Source: Fusarium oxysporum f. sp. lycopersici 4287
Lineage: Eukaryota > Ascomycota > Sordariomycetes > Hypocreales > Nectriaceae
Length of the DNA: 64,000 nt
Direction of reading: 5' to 3'
Assembly (NCBI RefSeq): GCF_000149955.1
Contig: NC_030993.1
Coordinates: forward strand, 531,049-595,048
The notes under the pieces were generated by a model. That model did not search any database. It worked only from the letters and a program-made list of their open reading frames with translations, and was not told the DNA's origin. The translations under genes and the position numbers were made by a program. This document shows, one piece after another, positions 46,708-58,199 of this stretch. Each line of letters opens with the position of its first letter. The stretch's first letter is position 1.

Positions 46708-47483
46708 GGTAATGGGGCTACAGGTAGAGGAAAAAGATAAGGATGTAGCAAGACGAACATTGCCGTTCAGGTTGAGTCCGTTGCGGGGAGGTGGCTGGAC
46801 GCCTTATTTATTCCTCTATAGCGCGCCATGTCAGCGCTTGGTGCTTAGCTTGTTATTTTGAGACAAAGACCGAGACAGGCCTCAACGGGGTAATAAACTT
46901 CTAACGTAAAATCAGGATGCCAAAATCAGATGGACTAAGACCCCACTAAATATACTAAGTTTACCTAAATACTTTTGTAACTTAGCATAACAGTCCCAAG
47001 TTTTCTTGACTCCTCTAGACACGGAATCCCGATTCTTTTGGGCGCTGCTTTGACTATGCAGGTCCCATCTCATAGCTGACCAAAGGCTGAATCTTATTGG
47101 TGTAAGTTCAAGTTGTGGAGATTGAATACGCACTTAAATCTCACTGAATGGCGAGCCAGCCAATATGAGACAAACTACCTGGGTTCATTTCTCTCAGACC
47201 AATGATGCGACGGAAGATAATATGCAGGATCATGAGGAGACTGTATAGTCAGAAGTTGAAATGTCAATACAAAGCTAAGAAATAAGAAAGAATTGTGCCT
47301 AAACTGATAACCCTATTTAGACCCCATTACACCTTATCCTCTTCCCCATCGTAACCATCCAAATGTCAGAACGGTAATCAACGACCCATAGAACCGTCTT
47401 ATAGCCCATGCCGGCGCCAACAAGGGATCATTCTTCGGCACAAGTATAACTGGCGACTTCCCCGAGGGCCCCGGCTCCTGGCT
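46708..47483. other. Intergenic
   Basis: P450 promoter, with a TATTTATT-like element at about 46804, and a 0.7-kb spacer up to the stop of the next minus-strand gene. No gene supported. Confidence 0.4.
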
Positions 47484-49383
47484 TCAGTTGCAGTTGAAGG
47501 TGGCACGGCGCAGATCCTTGAAGGTCTTGTTGATGTTGTTGAGCTTCTCATTCTCAATCTCGTCACTAATGAGCACCTTCTGGAACGTATCCACAGCCGC
47601 CTCGTACTTCTGGATCTTGTGATAGAAGTTCTGAGCCTCGATGACCTTGTTGTCGTAGTCCTCCTGGGCATCTATGGCCGTCTTCTCAGCCTTGGAGATG
47701 TCTGATTTGGCGATCTTGAGCTGCTTGTCGAGGGCGTCCGCTGTCTCTTGCGCAGTCTTGAGACTGGACTTTGTGGCCTTGTGAGCGAGTTCCTCCTTGT
47801 CAAACTTGTTATTTGCGTCGGTAAATTTGCTCCTGCTCTCCTTGAGAGCTGCCTCGGAGAGACGAAGCTCCTTCTGGAGGTGACCATTGGCCTCGAGCGA
47901 ATCACTCAGCTTGCGCTTAAGACTGATGATTTCACCCCTAAGAGTCACGTTCTGCGCCTTCTGACCCGTAAGCTCATTCTCAAGCTTGATCCTCTTTCCG
48001 TCAAGCTCAGCAATCTTGCTCTTAAGACCGAGGGTGACAGTAGAGAGAGCCTTCTTATCGATCTGAGCCTGGGAGAGCTTTCCATTTAGGGTGATGATCT
48101 GTTGGTGTCCATGGTTGAGTTCCTCTTGGAGCTTCTTGATAACCTTGTGGTCAAGCTTATCATCCTCCTTAAGATGATCGATGAAGTCGGTGAGTGCCTT
48201 GACCTTCTTTTGATAATCTGCGCTAGCCTGGTCAAGCTGCTTCTTTAGCTCATTGACCTTCTCGTCAGCTGTCTTGCACGCATCAGAGAGTGACTTGATC
48301 TGCTCCTCTAGGTTCTGCTTATCCTTCTTCAGAGTTTCGACGTAGGTGCCCTGCTTGTGAAACTCCTCGTGAAGAGCGGTGAATTTCTGTTCAAGGTTAG
48401 TGAGAAAAGGCTCATAAGGAAAAGAGGGATCGTACATTTTGGGCTTGAATAGTGAGATAGCCGGCTTGTTCGATGAAGGCAGCTCCGTGAGTCAAGGTCT
48501 CGAAGAGAGTCTTAGGGAAGGGCATGGGGTCAAGAACTCGAGGGAGCGTGGCCTGAGGTTGGGGGAGTCGGAACTCGGTCTTCTGCTGAGTGGGAGGGGT
48601 CAAGTCATCCGAGTCGAAATGGCTATTCGTCGTCATTAGCGTTATCCATCATGTGTTGATGGTCACAGCTTACTGAGCCTGGGCCTCAATCTTGGCGAAG
48701 AGGTTCAGATTACCAACGTTGACTTGCTCTGCGCCGTCCTTGACCTCAACAGCAAGCTGCTGGGTGGTGGTATCCCATGAACAAGTGAAGTCAAAGACGT
48801 TGTTGAAGGCGAACTTGGAGATCTTGTCACTGCACTCCACCACCTTCATCGGCGTTCCCTTGAATGCAGCAGTCTTCGCCTTTCCGGACTCATCCTTCGT
48901 CCACTGCCACGAAGAAATAACAGGCTTGCCCTCTTTGTAATCCTCAGGAAGGACAAAAATAGCCTGCTCATTCACAGCCTTGTCGCCAAAGTTGATGCTT
49001 CCAGCCCATATAGCAAGAGCAGCATTGGGATCAACCTCGCCCACAGGCTGCCAGACCCGGTTGAGAGTGATTGTCTTGGTACCCTCCTTACCGGACATGA
49101 TGACTTTGATCTTGCTGTAGTTCTGCTCAGTGGTGATGTCAAAGTTGTACCACGTGCCAGGGAGCTTGAAGGAGACATCGGTGGTGTTGGGAAGCTGCTT
49201 CACATTCTTGATGATGCGGGTCTGGAAGAACTTGTCTTTCTCTGCGTGATGATCATCCTCCGTCCATTGGGTGAAGAGGTAGGCGGGCTCATTGGCGCGG
49301 ACGGCACCCTTGGGGAAGATGATGGTGAAGGTCTCGTCAACGGCGTACTTGTCCCAGTTGAGCTTTCCTTGGTAAATAAACAT
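47484..49383 (-). CDS. Two-repeat beta domain plus long coiled-coil protein (probable single spliced gene)
   Basis: Model: exons 49383-48674, 48622-48436 and 48386-47484, giving 599 aa. Residues 1-236 hold two similar beta-rich units. The first carries KLNWDKYAVDETFTIIFPKG...LFTQWTED; the second carries SINFGDKAVNEQAIFVLPED...SSWQWTKD. Exon 2 is a Pro/Gln-rich linker. Residues about 300-590 are a heptad-rich coiled coil (KKDKQNLEEQIKSL, KLQEELNHGHQQI). The first intron (51 nt; GTAAGC, CTAAT branch, TAG) removes the TAA at 48672-48670; without it there would be two ORFs only 33 nt apart on the same strand. The second intron (GTACGA...AACAG) joins TIQAQN to KFTALHEEF. Alternative: two adjacent genes, 49383-48670 and 48636-47484. 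Function not recognised. Confidence 0.6.
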
Positions 49384-51405
49384 GGTGGGCAGAAAAATGG
49401 GGTATGAGATGGAAAGAGAGGATAGAGAGTCAAAGAGAAGAGATGGATGAGGTTGCTAGTGAAGAGAAGAAGTTGATGATGAACCAATTTCGTAGGAGAT
49501 CGGCGCAGCTTTATAACCTTCGACTATTACTGCATGAGTCTGTCTTCACGACGAACTAGTGGGTATTCTCTCAGCTCTGCATGCAGAAAGTAATGATGGC
49601 GACTAGCCCGAATACTGATCATATCCCGCATTACCTTCGCCTACCAATCTGCATATATCGTGTGGCAGATATGGCTAGCTAAACTCCCTTGACCATTCCG
49701 CCTCCAAGCCAAATCACATCCCATAACCACGCAAACTCCTCGTGGCTAGCTGTGCGGCTTGAGACATTGATCCTCAGCATCAATCTAGAAGTCAGCCCTC
49801 GCTAATAATCCCCAAACGCTCTCTCAAGGCTGAGACAGGCGCTGCTTAGTCCAAGCTGAGACGAGACCCTGAAGAGGGAGCCCAATGATAACGGTTCAAT
49901 AGTCTGCGCCACGTGCAGTCCAGCTCGCCACGGGCCGTGATAAGCGGCTAGAACGGTTCCTCCGCATTGGGTCCAGACCTCGCCACTCACACAGACTATC
50001 TACCAATAAATTGATCACTGTGCAGGACTAGCCACAGAACAGTGATAGTTTGCGGTAATGTTGCCATTTTGGAGTTGGGGCTTAGACAGGCCGGGCTAGA
50101 ACGCTGCGGCTGATGTGCGTGGGGGAACAGAATTGGGATGATGCATGCCAATTGAGGTTTCGAAGGCCAGCTGAGCTATAACACTAAATTTTCGAAGTTT
50201 GGAGGACGCGAATTACGAGATTTTAGCGAATTGTTCGAAAGTATTGAACCCTCGGGAACTGATCACGTGTACGGAGGAGAACTGTGCGATGCTGGAGAGA
50301 AAACCTTGAAAGTACCAGGCGCCCTACCAAGGCGGGTCCTACGAATAGCTTCAATTACCATGGTCGGCTCAACGAAACAAATAGAAGCGACGCGAGAATA
50401 CCAACAATTCACAGAAATTTTGTATGATGAAATTACTGTGAGTAGCTCAGGGGATGTATTATATGATTAATGTCATGCATTTCCCTACCCACGACGACAA
50501 CTTTCAAAGCATCTTCAATTGCTTTCAATCCACTCAGTCCCACACACAATCTGGTCAAACCCGATGTCTCGGTGCCTGATTTCGTCTTCGCGTTCACCTC
50601 CTTCTGCATCTTCCTTTTTTTGATGCGATGGCGCGTCCAACTTTGCTCGTACCAAAAATCAGGCAAAGTTCTTGAGGCTGCGGCGTCGAGACTTGATGAA
50701 GAAGATCTCATGGATTCAGATGCTGCTTTGTATGCGTTGGTTCTGTGATAAAGATAATTGAGGCACTGGCCCCAAAGCAATCGTCTTTGTCTCATTATCT
50801 TTTACTGGGTGGCGCCTCGGACGTACTTGACTGCTGTCTCTTTGAGCAATGTTCGAGGTGTTTGCGCATAAGCGTGTTTCGCTGTCAAAGGCTCTTTCCT
50901 CCTTGAAGAGAGTAGGTGACCAGGTCGTTCGATGTGGATGGTGTCACCTGTCGATGTCAGTGTTCGAAAACTTGCTCACCTTCTAAATTCGATCTTGCAC
51001 TTGCCTCTGTGCTCTTCATGCCTCTGAAGTCGCTCCGGCGTCGGGTAGGAGCGAGAGTGCTCCCAGATGAGTATAAGAACCCTCTGCCCCCATCTTCTTC
51101 TTCTTCTTCTCTTCATGTTCATGATCTCGAGAGCTTGGCTCCTGTTACCTGCCGTCTTGTTGACCGACCATCAAGGTGTCGGCGCAAGTGCTGCGGTCTG
51201 GGACAACTTGCGCTAACCCCCCAGTGTCGCAGTAGGTTGGTAAGTCCGCGGCACAATTTTTGATTTATTATCACTGCTTGCAGTTTTGTCTATTCTCGCT
51301 GTTTCTCTGACCAGAGGGGTGTCTGTTGATTCAGTTTGAACCTTTTCTTTTTTCATTGCATTCACCAGCTTGCCGGTGGTGTGAAGAAATTCCTGCCTCG
51401 TGGTG

Positions 51406-51440
51406 AGAATGATGTGAATGATGTGAATGATGTGAATGAT
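51406..51440. repeat. 9-bp tandem repeat (GAATGATGT), about four copies
   Basis: GAATGATGT repeats four times in a row, the last copy imperfect. It lies in non-coding DNA and would be length-polymorphic. Confidence 0.85.
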
Positions 51441-52724
51441 ATGTGATGTGCTGGTGTCGAGCCGTGTCTGATGATGATGGAACTTTGCTGGTGGTGAAGA
51501 TGCTCTGAAGTTTGTGTAAAGAGTGGAAGGGGAATGCAATGAAATGAATGAATGTAAGATAGCAGATAGAAACAAGCAAAAGAATGTAGGTAGGAATACA
51601 GATAAGGAACCGGAGAGGCGAGGGATGGGAGGGATGCTGTATTTATAGGAAAAGAGAAAAACAAGCTTTGCGGGATGGAGAGTTATCCTCTTGGTCAGAC
51701 TTTGGCTTTACGTTTGCCTCTGACTCACTGGTGCCACGATACTTTACTTGCAAGAGTTTATCTGCTCACCTCAGTGCTTAGGACGCGCCACGTCAGTCAT
51801 TACAGAGAAGGATGCTCACGACGTAGACGAAAAGATCAGGTGGAGGTGTAGACTTGCTCGTCACTCCGACGATCGGTCGACACTGGATGTGTTACTTGCA
51901 TTTGAGACCTATCATAGAACTTAGATTCCATCGCAGAACTTAGATCGATCGACGCGAGCAATTGACGGTTGATCAGGAGAGGGGTTTGGCAGCTGGCGAT
52001 ACCTGTCGTCAGTTGGACGCCCATGACAACAAAGAACAAACTAGTCCCATCAGAAGCTCTTCAATAGCAACCTCGAGCCGCCTGAAGCATCAAATTTCCA
52101 TCTACAGTATCCTCGGCGGTAACAAGCATCGCGCGTTTTAGTGTTATTACGACGCGTTGCGTCATACTGCGGTCGAGCTCGAAGCCTCTTCCATCGACCA
52201 CCGAACACATGACGCCGTCCTCTCCTCGGCGAACAAAGTACAGACGATCGCTACCTACGCACCAGCATCAAACTCAAATTGCCGAGAACCGAGTCAAGTC
52301 TTCAACGATGGTGCTACGATATCTACGCTGCTTCCGCACGCCCGTTGTCGAGTCTCGGCGAAGCATGACCAACGCAAACCCGACCCGCCCGTATCACGCC
52401 GCTCCAATACAATACGAATCTTACGATATATCTTGCTCAAAAAAAGAAGAATTATTGCCCGTATCCTTGCCCGTGTTGCTCGCGGAGCTTCGGGCCATGA
52501 CAAGCGCGGACGTCGACCAGTCTCGAAAGGCGGTTGATCACGATTTTGAGCCCGAAGAACCATGAACAGAGTATCAAGAAGTCACGATCTACGCTTGCAA
52601 GTCCATAACGAAATAGTAAATAGTAGATGATCAGTATCAGAAGCAAGAGATTCGTCGGCTCGAGCTCGGCATCATTCATTCCCGTTCAAGTTCCCAATTA
52701 ACGGCGCTCTGGCAGCATCAGCAA

Positions 52725-53216
52725 TCAGAACATCATTATCGACAGAGCCTCGCCGCCCCTCGTCCAAGAACCGATGGCGCAATAGATAAAATACAGTCCA
52801 AATAACAGAAGAGAGAACCAAATCTTCAACCCCTCTCCCTCAGTGTTCGACGCTCCAGTCTCAAACTCGTTGCGGGCTGACAGGCTAACCACGATCAAGT
52901 ATCCTTCCACCGAGAAGTTGTTGTCGACGCACATCTTTGGTCCGAAATGTCGTGTTAGGGAAATTCCCAAGTCAGTTCTGGCCGAAGACGTGATATTGAT
53001 CGTGGAATGCCACATCGGGTCACGTCGCCAACAGTCCATACAGCGACACACACCACAATCGGGTACGGGGCGCGCTCTGCATTGAGCTGGTTGTCGTCGA
53101 CAATTTACCTTACGCATCCAAACCAAGATCGTCAAAAATTTGTGGGACGGCACTGGCAATGGCTCGAGATTTAACACTCCAGCCGAGAATTCCAGCCGTG
53201 AATGATAGGAAACCAT
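52725..53216 (-). CDS. Hypothetical protein with C-terminal transmembrane helix
   Basis: A 163-codon frame with no homologue I recognise. A hydrophobic helix is present near the C-terminus (WFSLLLFGLYFIYCAIG). The segment before it (GPKMCVDNNFSVEGYLIVVSLSARNEFETGA) alternates like a beta sheet. Immediately after the helix another frame has a more protein-like ending (DNDVLIADAARAPLIGNLNG) before its stop near 52676, so either the gene is frameshifted or the last exon is spliced differently. Low confidence that this is expressed. Confidence 0.2.
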   Translation of the reverse strand: MVSYHSRLEFSAGVLNLEPLPVPSHKFLTILVWMRKVNCRRQPAQCRARPVPDCGVCRCMDCWRRDPMWHSTINITSSARTDLGISLTRHFGPKMCVDNNFSVEGYLIVVSLSARNEFETGASNTEGEGLKIWFSLLLFGLYFIYCAIGSWTRGGEALSIMMF

Positions 53217-53321
53217 AAAATCAGCAATATTTAAAAGGATACGGTGATTCTGGTTGAGATATCACCAGCTTTGACTATCGATCAATCAACAACATACGGT
53301 GGATGTTCCACGGATAGCGTA

Positions 53322-54640
53322 TTAACATATCTCAAAGACCTGCTCCGGAGACTGGGGTCCTTCGCCTCGCATGGTGCCGTGTATAAATCCATACCCTCTC
53401 ATCAAGAATCGCTCACCGTGAGGTCGTAAGATAAACGGGTATGTGTTTCCAAAGGGGACAGTTATTATATCCCCAGGGTTAGTTGTCGAAACGCAGCACC
53501 CGATCATACCCTTTTCCCGTGATGAAGATGCTTGAGCCTGGATAATTAAAGTCCCACACCGGTTTTCCAAATTGATACCCATCTGCTTGCTCGGCCTCCT
53601 TGGATAACTCTGGTGAGTTATACTGCTGATAAGCCTGCTCGTCGAGTACAACTCTAAGATATGACAGGAAAATTTGCATTAGAATCCGCTCCTCTCCAGG
53701 GCTACTATCTTCATTGAGGCCGAATGATAATGAAGCCGCAATTGCGTGGGTTCACCGCTGTTGTAGACCTTACTTGGTCGGCTCAGTTGTAGGCTCTCGA
53801 GATTCTGCGCCACACATGCCCTAGCTTGACTCATCCTTCTTCCAACTTCATGTTGGCGTTACTGAAAAGGCTTTCATTGTAGGTTTCTGAAACCTTGATC
53901 GAATCAATAAGAACGCCACGTAGAGCCAGAACCTTTGACTCGGCATTAATGCTCCAAGTCGGTTTCAAATCAAGTGACGGACTCCATGGAAGTGCTTTAC
54001 CAAACCTGAAAGGATTTCGAAATAACATGGCCCGATCCCATCGGGGCACCCAAGATGGGTGATCCGTGCCTGGAGTGTAGAGTAACACATCTGTGTTCTG
54101 CATGTCGACAAAAGCAGCAGCGACAGAGTCCATGTAAACCTCCACCGTCGATTTGTCATAGTCAGGATAGAGGAGCTCACTGCCCCGTGTAATACTCATT
54201 AAACCATAGAGACCATATATCATATCTCTTGGGTCAGTGCTGGAAAAGTTTGATGCCAGATACAACATGTATAGCCAGTTCTTGGGCTGCCGCAGGCGCT
54301 CTGTAGAAGCAGTAGCGGCCCACCAGCATTTGGTGTGTCCGTAAAGCCATAGGCTTTACTAAACGCTAGCTCCATGATGATATACCCGGCGACCAGCTCA
54401 ACCTGGTCCCATTCGATTGTCAAGTGATCACAATGAACAAGTCGAGACTGGTTGGCGTTGATTTCTTGAATGACCCAAACCCGTGTGAAATAGGTATGAG
54501 AATACAACCAAGCCAAACATTTCCACATGTCTTTAGTGACGGCCTTGTTTTCATTTGGCAACGGTATTAGGCTTCTGTTCTGATACACCACCTCGTGATA
54601 CAAATTTCCACGAGCGCTTAACCCATTAGCTGAGATACCA
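53322..54640 (-). pseudogene. Decayed HET-domain (heterokaryon incompatibility) gene
   Basis: Pieces in three frames match the C-terminal two thirds of fungal HET proteins in order. They are KCLAWLYSHTYFTRVWVIQEI and AFSKAYGFTD (54605-about 54350); a frame change to QPKNWLYMLYLASNFSSTDPRDMIYGLYG with WVPRWDRAM (about 54340-53831); then GCCVSTTNPGDIITVPFGN and GERFLMRGYGFIHGTM (about 53520-53370), with another frame change near 53500. The N-terminal HET motif is missing; upstream frames stop at once. One-base losses and the truncation mark it as a pseudogene. HET genes control nonself recognition on hyphal fusion; this copy should be inert. Confidence 0.7.
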
Positions 54641-54809
54641 AGCTTTTAACAAAGGAATTCTGAGATTAGGTGAACTGTGTTGATAGCAGTTTCTGCATCA
54701 TTTTCTGGTGGCCTGAAATTATCAGGCCACTGACCATGAACTTACCCCGCCTTCTTTAGTTTGATACGTACATCCAAGCTTGATAAACCATCCAAGTTCA
54801 ATTAACAGC

Positions 54810-55208
54810 AAACTGTTACCACTATTGCATCTGCTACCCGATTCAGACTCGTCTTCAACGTGCCTAAATTATCGTTGGCTCAATGTAAAGAGGCCATTTT
54901 CGCTGCTGGAGCAGGTCGCTACCCCGGCCCGGGTAATTATACCGAGTGTTGTTGGACTGTTATTGGGACCGGCCAGTTTCGCCCTGGCGATGCAGCCAAG
55001 CCACACCTTGGCGAAGTCGGAAAGCTTGAGGAGGTTGAAGAGGCAAGGGTTGAAACTATTTGCGTGGGTGAAGACGTTGCCAGGAACGCCGTCAAAGCTC
55101 TGAAAAGGTTAGCGATTCCTTCTATAACTCTGCGCACTGCTAATGCTTCTCAGCGCCCATCCCTATGAAGAGCCCTCCTACTCTGTGTATCGACTAGAAG
55201 ACTTTTGA
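54810..55208 (+). CDS. NIF3-like small domain protein, start codon not found
   Basis: Two visible exons: about 54810-55107 and 55154-55208 (intron GTTAGC...TTCTCAG). The core is highly characteristic of a roughly 105-aa fungal/bacterial NIF3/YqfO-like family: FNVPKLSLAQCKEAIFAAGAG, GNYTECCWTVIGTGQF, GEVGKLEEVEEARVET and HPYEEPSYSVYRLEDF. The second exon supplies the HPYEEP motif in phase. Upstream, the frame stays open as TTIASATRFRLVF to a TAA near 54801, with no ATG. Either an unseen first exon provides the start (a TTAACAG acceptor lies just after that TAA) or the initiator was lost. Metal-binding oligomeric fold; cellular role unclear. Confidence 0.65.
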
Positions 55209-55534
55209 GGGGAACTTGGATGGCGTAGTGATTAAAGGCAGAGTGGCAAGTTGTACCGGAAAGGCCGTTGATTACGATTATAAGTGTCTGCCATAGCAGG
55301 AACCACAGTGGAAGGACATGTGCAGAAGGAGAAGAAACAAAACCCACGATGAATAGTCTATATGAAAAGATTTCTTGAAAAAAAAGTTCAACCGCCGATT
55401 TCGCCTGTAATACGCGTCAGCTGACAGTCCGAATCGAGGAACCAGGGTGACGCCCAATGTCAGCACGGCTTATGATACCGGATGATCATCTCTTGGACTT
55501 TCACTTCTTACAACTTGATTTGAAACTCAAGAAT
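55209..55534. other. Intergenic
   Basis: Short spacer and promoter of the NmrA-like gene. Nothing recognised. Confidence 0.4.
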
Positions 55535-56524
55535 ATGTCTCATATCACTATCTCTAATGTTGTGATCGCTGGTGTATGTTTGTCGAATTTCAGACAAAGC
55601 CTATGCTGACATCCAAAGGGCACCGGACGTCTCGGTCCTTCAACCATCAAGCACCTCCTCAAAAACGGCCTCAAAGTCAGCGTGCTTACTCGCGATCCAA
55701 CCTCGGCAAATCTCCCACCAGATGTCGATGTCATCGGAGCAGATTACACATCAGCCGAGACTTTGACACCAAGCCTTGTAGGTCGCGGGTTTGATGCCAT
55801 CGTCATCATACTCAACCGCCTCGCCTACGATGCATCAGTGGTTACGATGCAAGCAGCCGTCAACGCTGGCATCTATCGAGCCATTCCTTCATTCTTTGGT
55901 GTTTCTCTTGATAATCCCGAGATAGCCAACATGCCATTCATGAAGACCAAGCTACCCGTCCTGAACGACGTCTTAGCAAAGGCTGAGAAGGGTGAGATTA
56001 CGTACACGGGCATCAATACTGGCATGTTTCTGGATTGGGTGCTTGATGAAGATATCTTTGTTGGTCTCTCTGGCAAAGCACCAACTCGTGTTGCGGACGG
56101 TGGAGACATCCCAATGTCTGCAACGGCGCTCGATGATATCGGCAAGGCCATTTCTTCTGTCCTCTCGAAACCTGAAGAGACCGTTAACAAGCTTTATTAC
56201 ATACACACTGTGGTTATGACACAGAATCAAGTGTTGGGATATGCTCGTGAAGCTGCTCCAGGCGCGGAGTTTGCTGTTGAACAAGTTGATACAAAGGTGC
56301 TTGTCGAAGCTGCGTGGAAGCGGTACAACGAAGGAATCAGAGACCGGGTTTCCGTGAGGGACTTTGTCATTAGGGCGAGTTATGGTATGGGGAATGGATT
56401 CTTTGCAAAGACTGACAATGAATTTATGGGGATTAGACAGTGGAGCGATGAGGAACTGAAGGAGGAGATATTCAAGCGCGTCAAGGCCAATCCACCTGTT
56501 AGTCCCAAGGTTCCAGAAGGGTAA
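55535..56524 (+). CDS. NmrA-like / isoflavone reductase-like NAD(P)-binding protein
   Basis: Two exons: 55535-55573 and 55619-56524 (intron GTATGT...CAAAG), giving 314 aa. Splicing joins NVVIAG to GTGRLGPS, making the GxGxxG-type loop of the PCBER/isoflavone-reductase subgroup. LTRDPTSANLP follows strand 2, and IPSFFGVSLDNPEI and FMKTKLPVLNDVLAKAEK match the K-containing helix. TGMFLDWVLDE lies at the substrate side. This subgroup reduces phenolic or aldehyde-type substrates with NADPH, or senses redox state. Its 3' end is only 70 bp from the convergent DUF7587 gene. Confidence 0.85.
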
Positions 56525-56594
56525 CTTCATGTGAGGCTCAGGGAGCCAAAGCTCACTATCTAGGCTCTCATTTCCCAGTCATTGATCAAACAAT

Positions 56595-58199
56595 CTAGTT
56601 CTCTTCTGTATCTTCCAGCTCATACAGTTGGTCAAATAGCTTCATGCCACGTTCCCCTGACGCCTTTCTCAGCTCTGACAATCGCTTCCTCAGCGTCGAG
56701 TATCGATCCACCTCTGCGGGTTCCTTGTAATCAATATCCTCAATTGCTACAGGAGATAGTAAGTCTGTAAAGGGATTTTGAAATGATGAATTCTCTCGGT
56801 GTAGCTTACGTTCGCAGAACGAGAGTAACAACAACGCCATATCATCCTGATCGAAACTTTGGAAACATTTCCTTGCAATGTTTAGAGCACACTGCACATT
56901 CGCTTTTGTTGTCGTGTGTACAGAGTGCCATAAAGAACGAAGTAGCTTGACATATTTTGTCCACTGAACTCTCACATCGGCGTCGTTTTCCACATCGTTG
57001 ACGTTGAACTCTGGATATAAATCCCACAGTCCAGCATTTTTCAGACGTCGCAAGGACAAGGTGCAAGAGCGCTCTTCAATGTGAAGGACTCCCTGAGAAA
57101 GGTACTCTCCGTTATCATACTCACTTCTGTTAAGTCGAAGATCACGAAAGTTGTTCTCTTGATCTGAATGTTCCGCATCCTTGAACGAGTTGAGCAACCA
57201 CTTATCCCTTGCAAACTGCCTTCGTGGGAACTGTGATGTATCCACAGCACAAATACAAATATCGCCTGGGTGACTAAACTGCGGATAGCAAAATCTCCAA
57301 TTTGCATACTGGATGACAAACATGAGAGAACTGCTCCATGAAACGAGGTTGTCGGTCGCACTGCTACTAAAAGGACCCTTATCTAAATGCTGGTGTAGCA
57401 TTTGTGAAGCCTCTTTATAGTCCATTGAGAAAATGTCGATCCCGTGACGATTCGCTTCGCCGCACTGGCTAAGTATTGAAGCGATGACATCTTTGTCGTT
57501 GCGACCCGTGCTGTTGTCATCATATGCCCGGAACAGGTATCGTGGCATGTACTTTGGAGGCTTGTTGACTGAGTCGCTGAAAACAAAGTTCTCTGGTTGA
57601 AATATTGTCGGGCCACCGGGGCAGTTGCATAGTGACTGAATCCAGAACTTGATCCAATGTTCTTTTTTCTCTTCCCTCTCCACCACTTCGCTAGTGGCAA
57701 GACAATCCTCTAGATTAAGATCTCCAGAAGGCCTCGTGGCTTGATGATAACATTCTTCCGCAATCTTCCACAAGATGTCGCCACTTTGCGCTCCCTGGAT
57801 CTTTCCCTGTGCAATCTTCTCTATAGGCTTCTCGAAATGTTGAAGGAGGCCATCTACGTTGAAGAACGTCTTGTCGCCTAGTGAAACGACTTGTCTAACA
57901 ACAGTCTGAGTTGCAGAGTCGTTTAGGAGTCTCGCAGCTCGCCCAAGCTCAATAGCCCTGTTTTGGGCGGTGCGGACGGACTCTAAATCTTCCTCGTTGA
58001 ATAGACCACCAGCACGAAGCAACTTAACGACGTTGGCTGCATGTTCCGACAAAGCATCGGCTGCTTCGCCGTAACTACGTAAGGCTTCCTTGAGAGGCTT
58101 GCGCGGTTGTCTTCTCTTTTTGCCAGCGATTTTCAGCGCATCGATCCTGTTCGCAATATCTCCAACCTCGGCCATAGCCTGGTTTTCGTGATCGCTCAT
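56595..58199 (-). CDS. DUF7587 domain protein (intact copy)
   Basis: Single exon, 534 aa. The N-terminal third is helical (VGDIANRIDALKIAGKK, then LLRAGGLFNEEDLESVR). The central DUF7587 region runs MPRYLFRAYDDNSTGRND, LVSWSSSLMFVIQYA, ICICAVDTSQFPRRQFARDKWLL and NGEYLSQGVLHIEERS. This layout is common in Fusarium and related fungi. The Arg-Tyr-Leu-Phe-Arg start, the Ser-rich middle and the GEYLS(Q) motif recall ADP-ribosyltransferase-like folds, but that is a resemblance only and no activity is known to me. A decayed homologue lies directly upstream in the same orientation. Confidence 0.8.
   Translation of the reverse strand: MSDHENQAMAEVGDIANRIDALKIAGKKRRQPRKPLKEALRSYGEAADALSEHAANVVKLLRAGGLFNEEDLESVRTAQNRAIELGRAARLLNDSATQTVVRQVVSLGDKTFFNVDGLLQHFEKPIEKIAQGKIQGAQSGDILWKIAEECYHQATRPSGDLNLEDCLATSEVVEREEKKEHWIKFWIQSLCNCPGGPTIFQPENFVFSDSVNKPPKYMPRYLFRAYDDNSTGRNDKDVIASILSQCGEANRHGIDIFSMDYKEASQMLHQHLDKGPFSSSATDNLVSWSSSLMFVIQYANWRFCYPQFSHPGDICICAVDTSQFPRRQFARDKWLLNSFKDAEHSDQENNFRDLRLNRSEYDNGEYLSQGVLHIEERSCTLSLRRLKNAGLWDLYPEFNVNDVENDADVRVQWTKYVKLLRSLWHSVHTTTKANVQCALNIARKCFQSFDQDDMALLLLSFCERKLHRENSSFQNPFTDLLSPVAIEDIDYKEPAEVDRYSTLRKRLSELRKASGERGMKLFDQLYELEDTEEN

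Larger units (their letters stand above)
49384..53321. other. Gene-poor 3.9-kb stretch
   Basis: No confident gene. Short ORFs occur on both strands near 50231-50795, 50916-51263, 51213-51664 and 52157-52565, overlapping each other and lacking domains, so I do not call them. Contents of note: a 9-bp tandem repeat at 51406-51440 and a possible membrane-protein ORF at 52725-53216. The interval may include long 5' UTRs or promoters of flanking genes. Confidence 0.4.

Noticed and set aside
50231..50795. Short overlapping ORFs on both strands (79, 92 and 120 codons)
   Set aside because: Mutually overlapping, with no domains, no splice partners and no codon preference. Not enough to call a gene.
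51213..51664. Ser/His/Phe-rich minus-strand ORFs of 82-120 codons
   Set aside because: They translate a microsatellite and pyrimidine-rich DNA; three frames are open over the same stretch, indicating low complexity.
52157..52565. Two overlapping plus-strand ORFs (126 and 118 codons)
   Set aside because: Arg/Ser/Pro-rich composition in both frames, no start context that separates them, and no domain.
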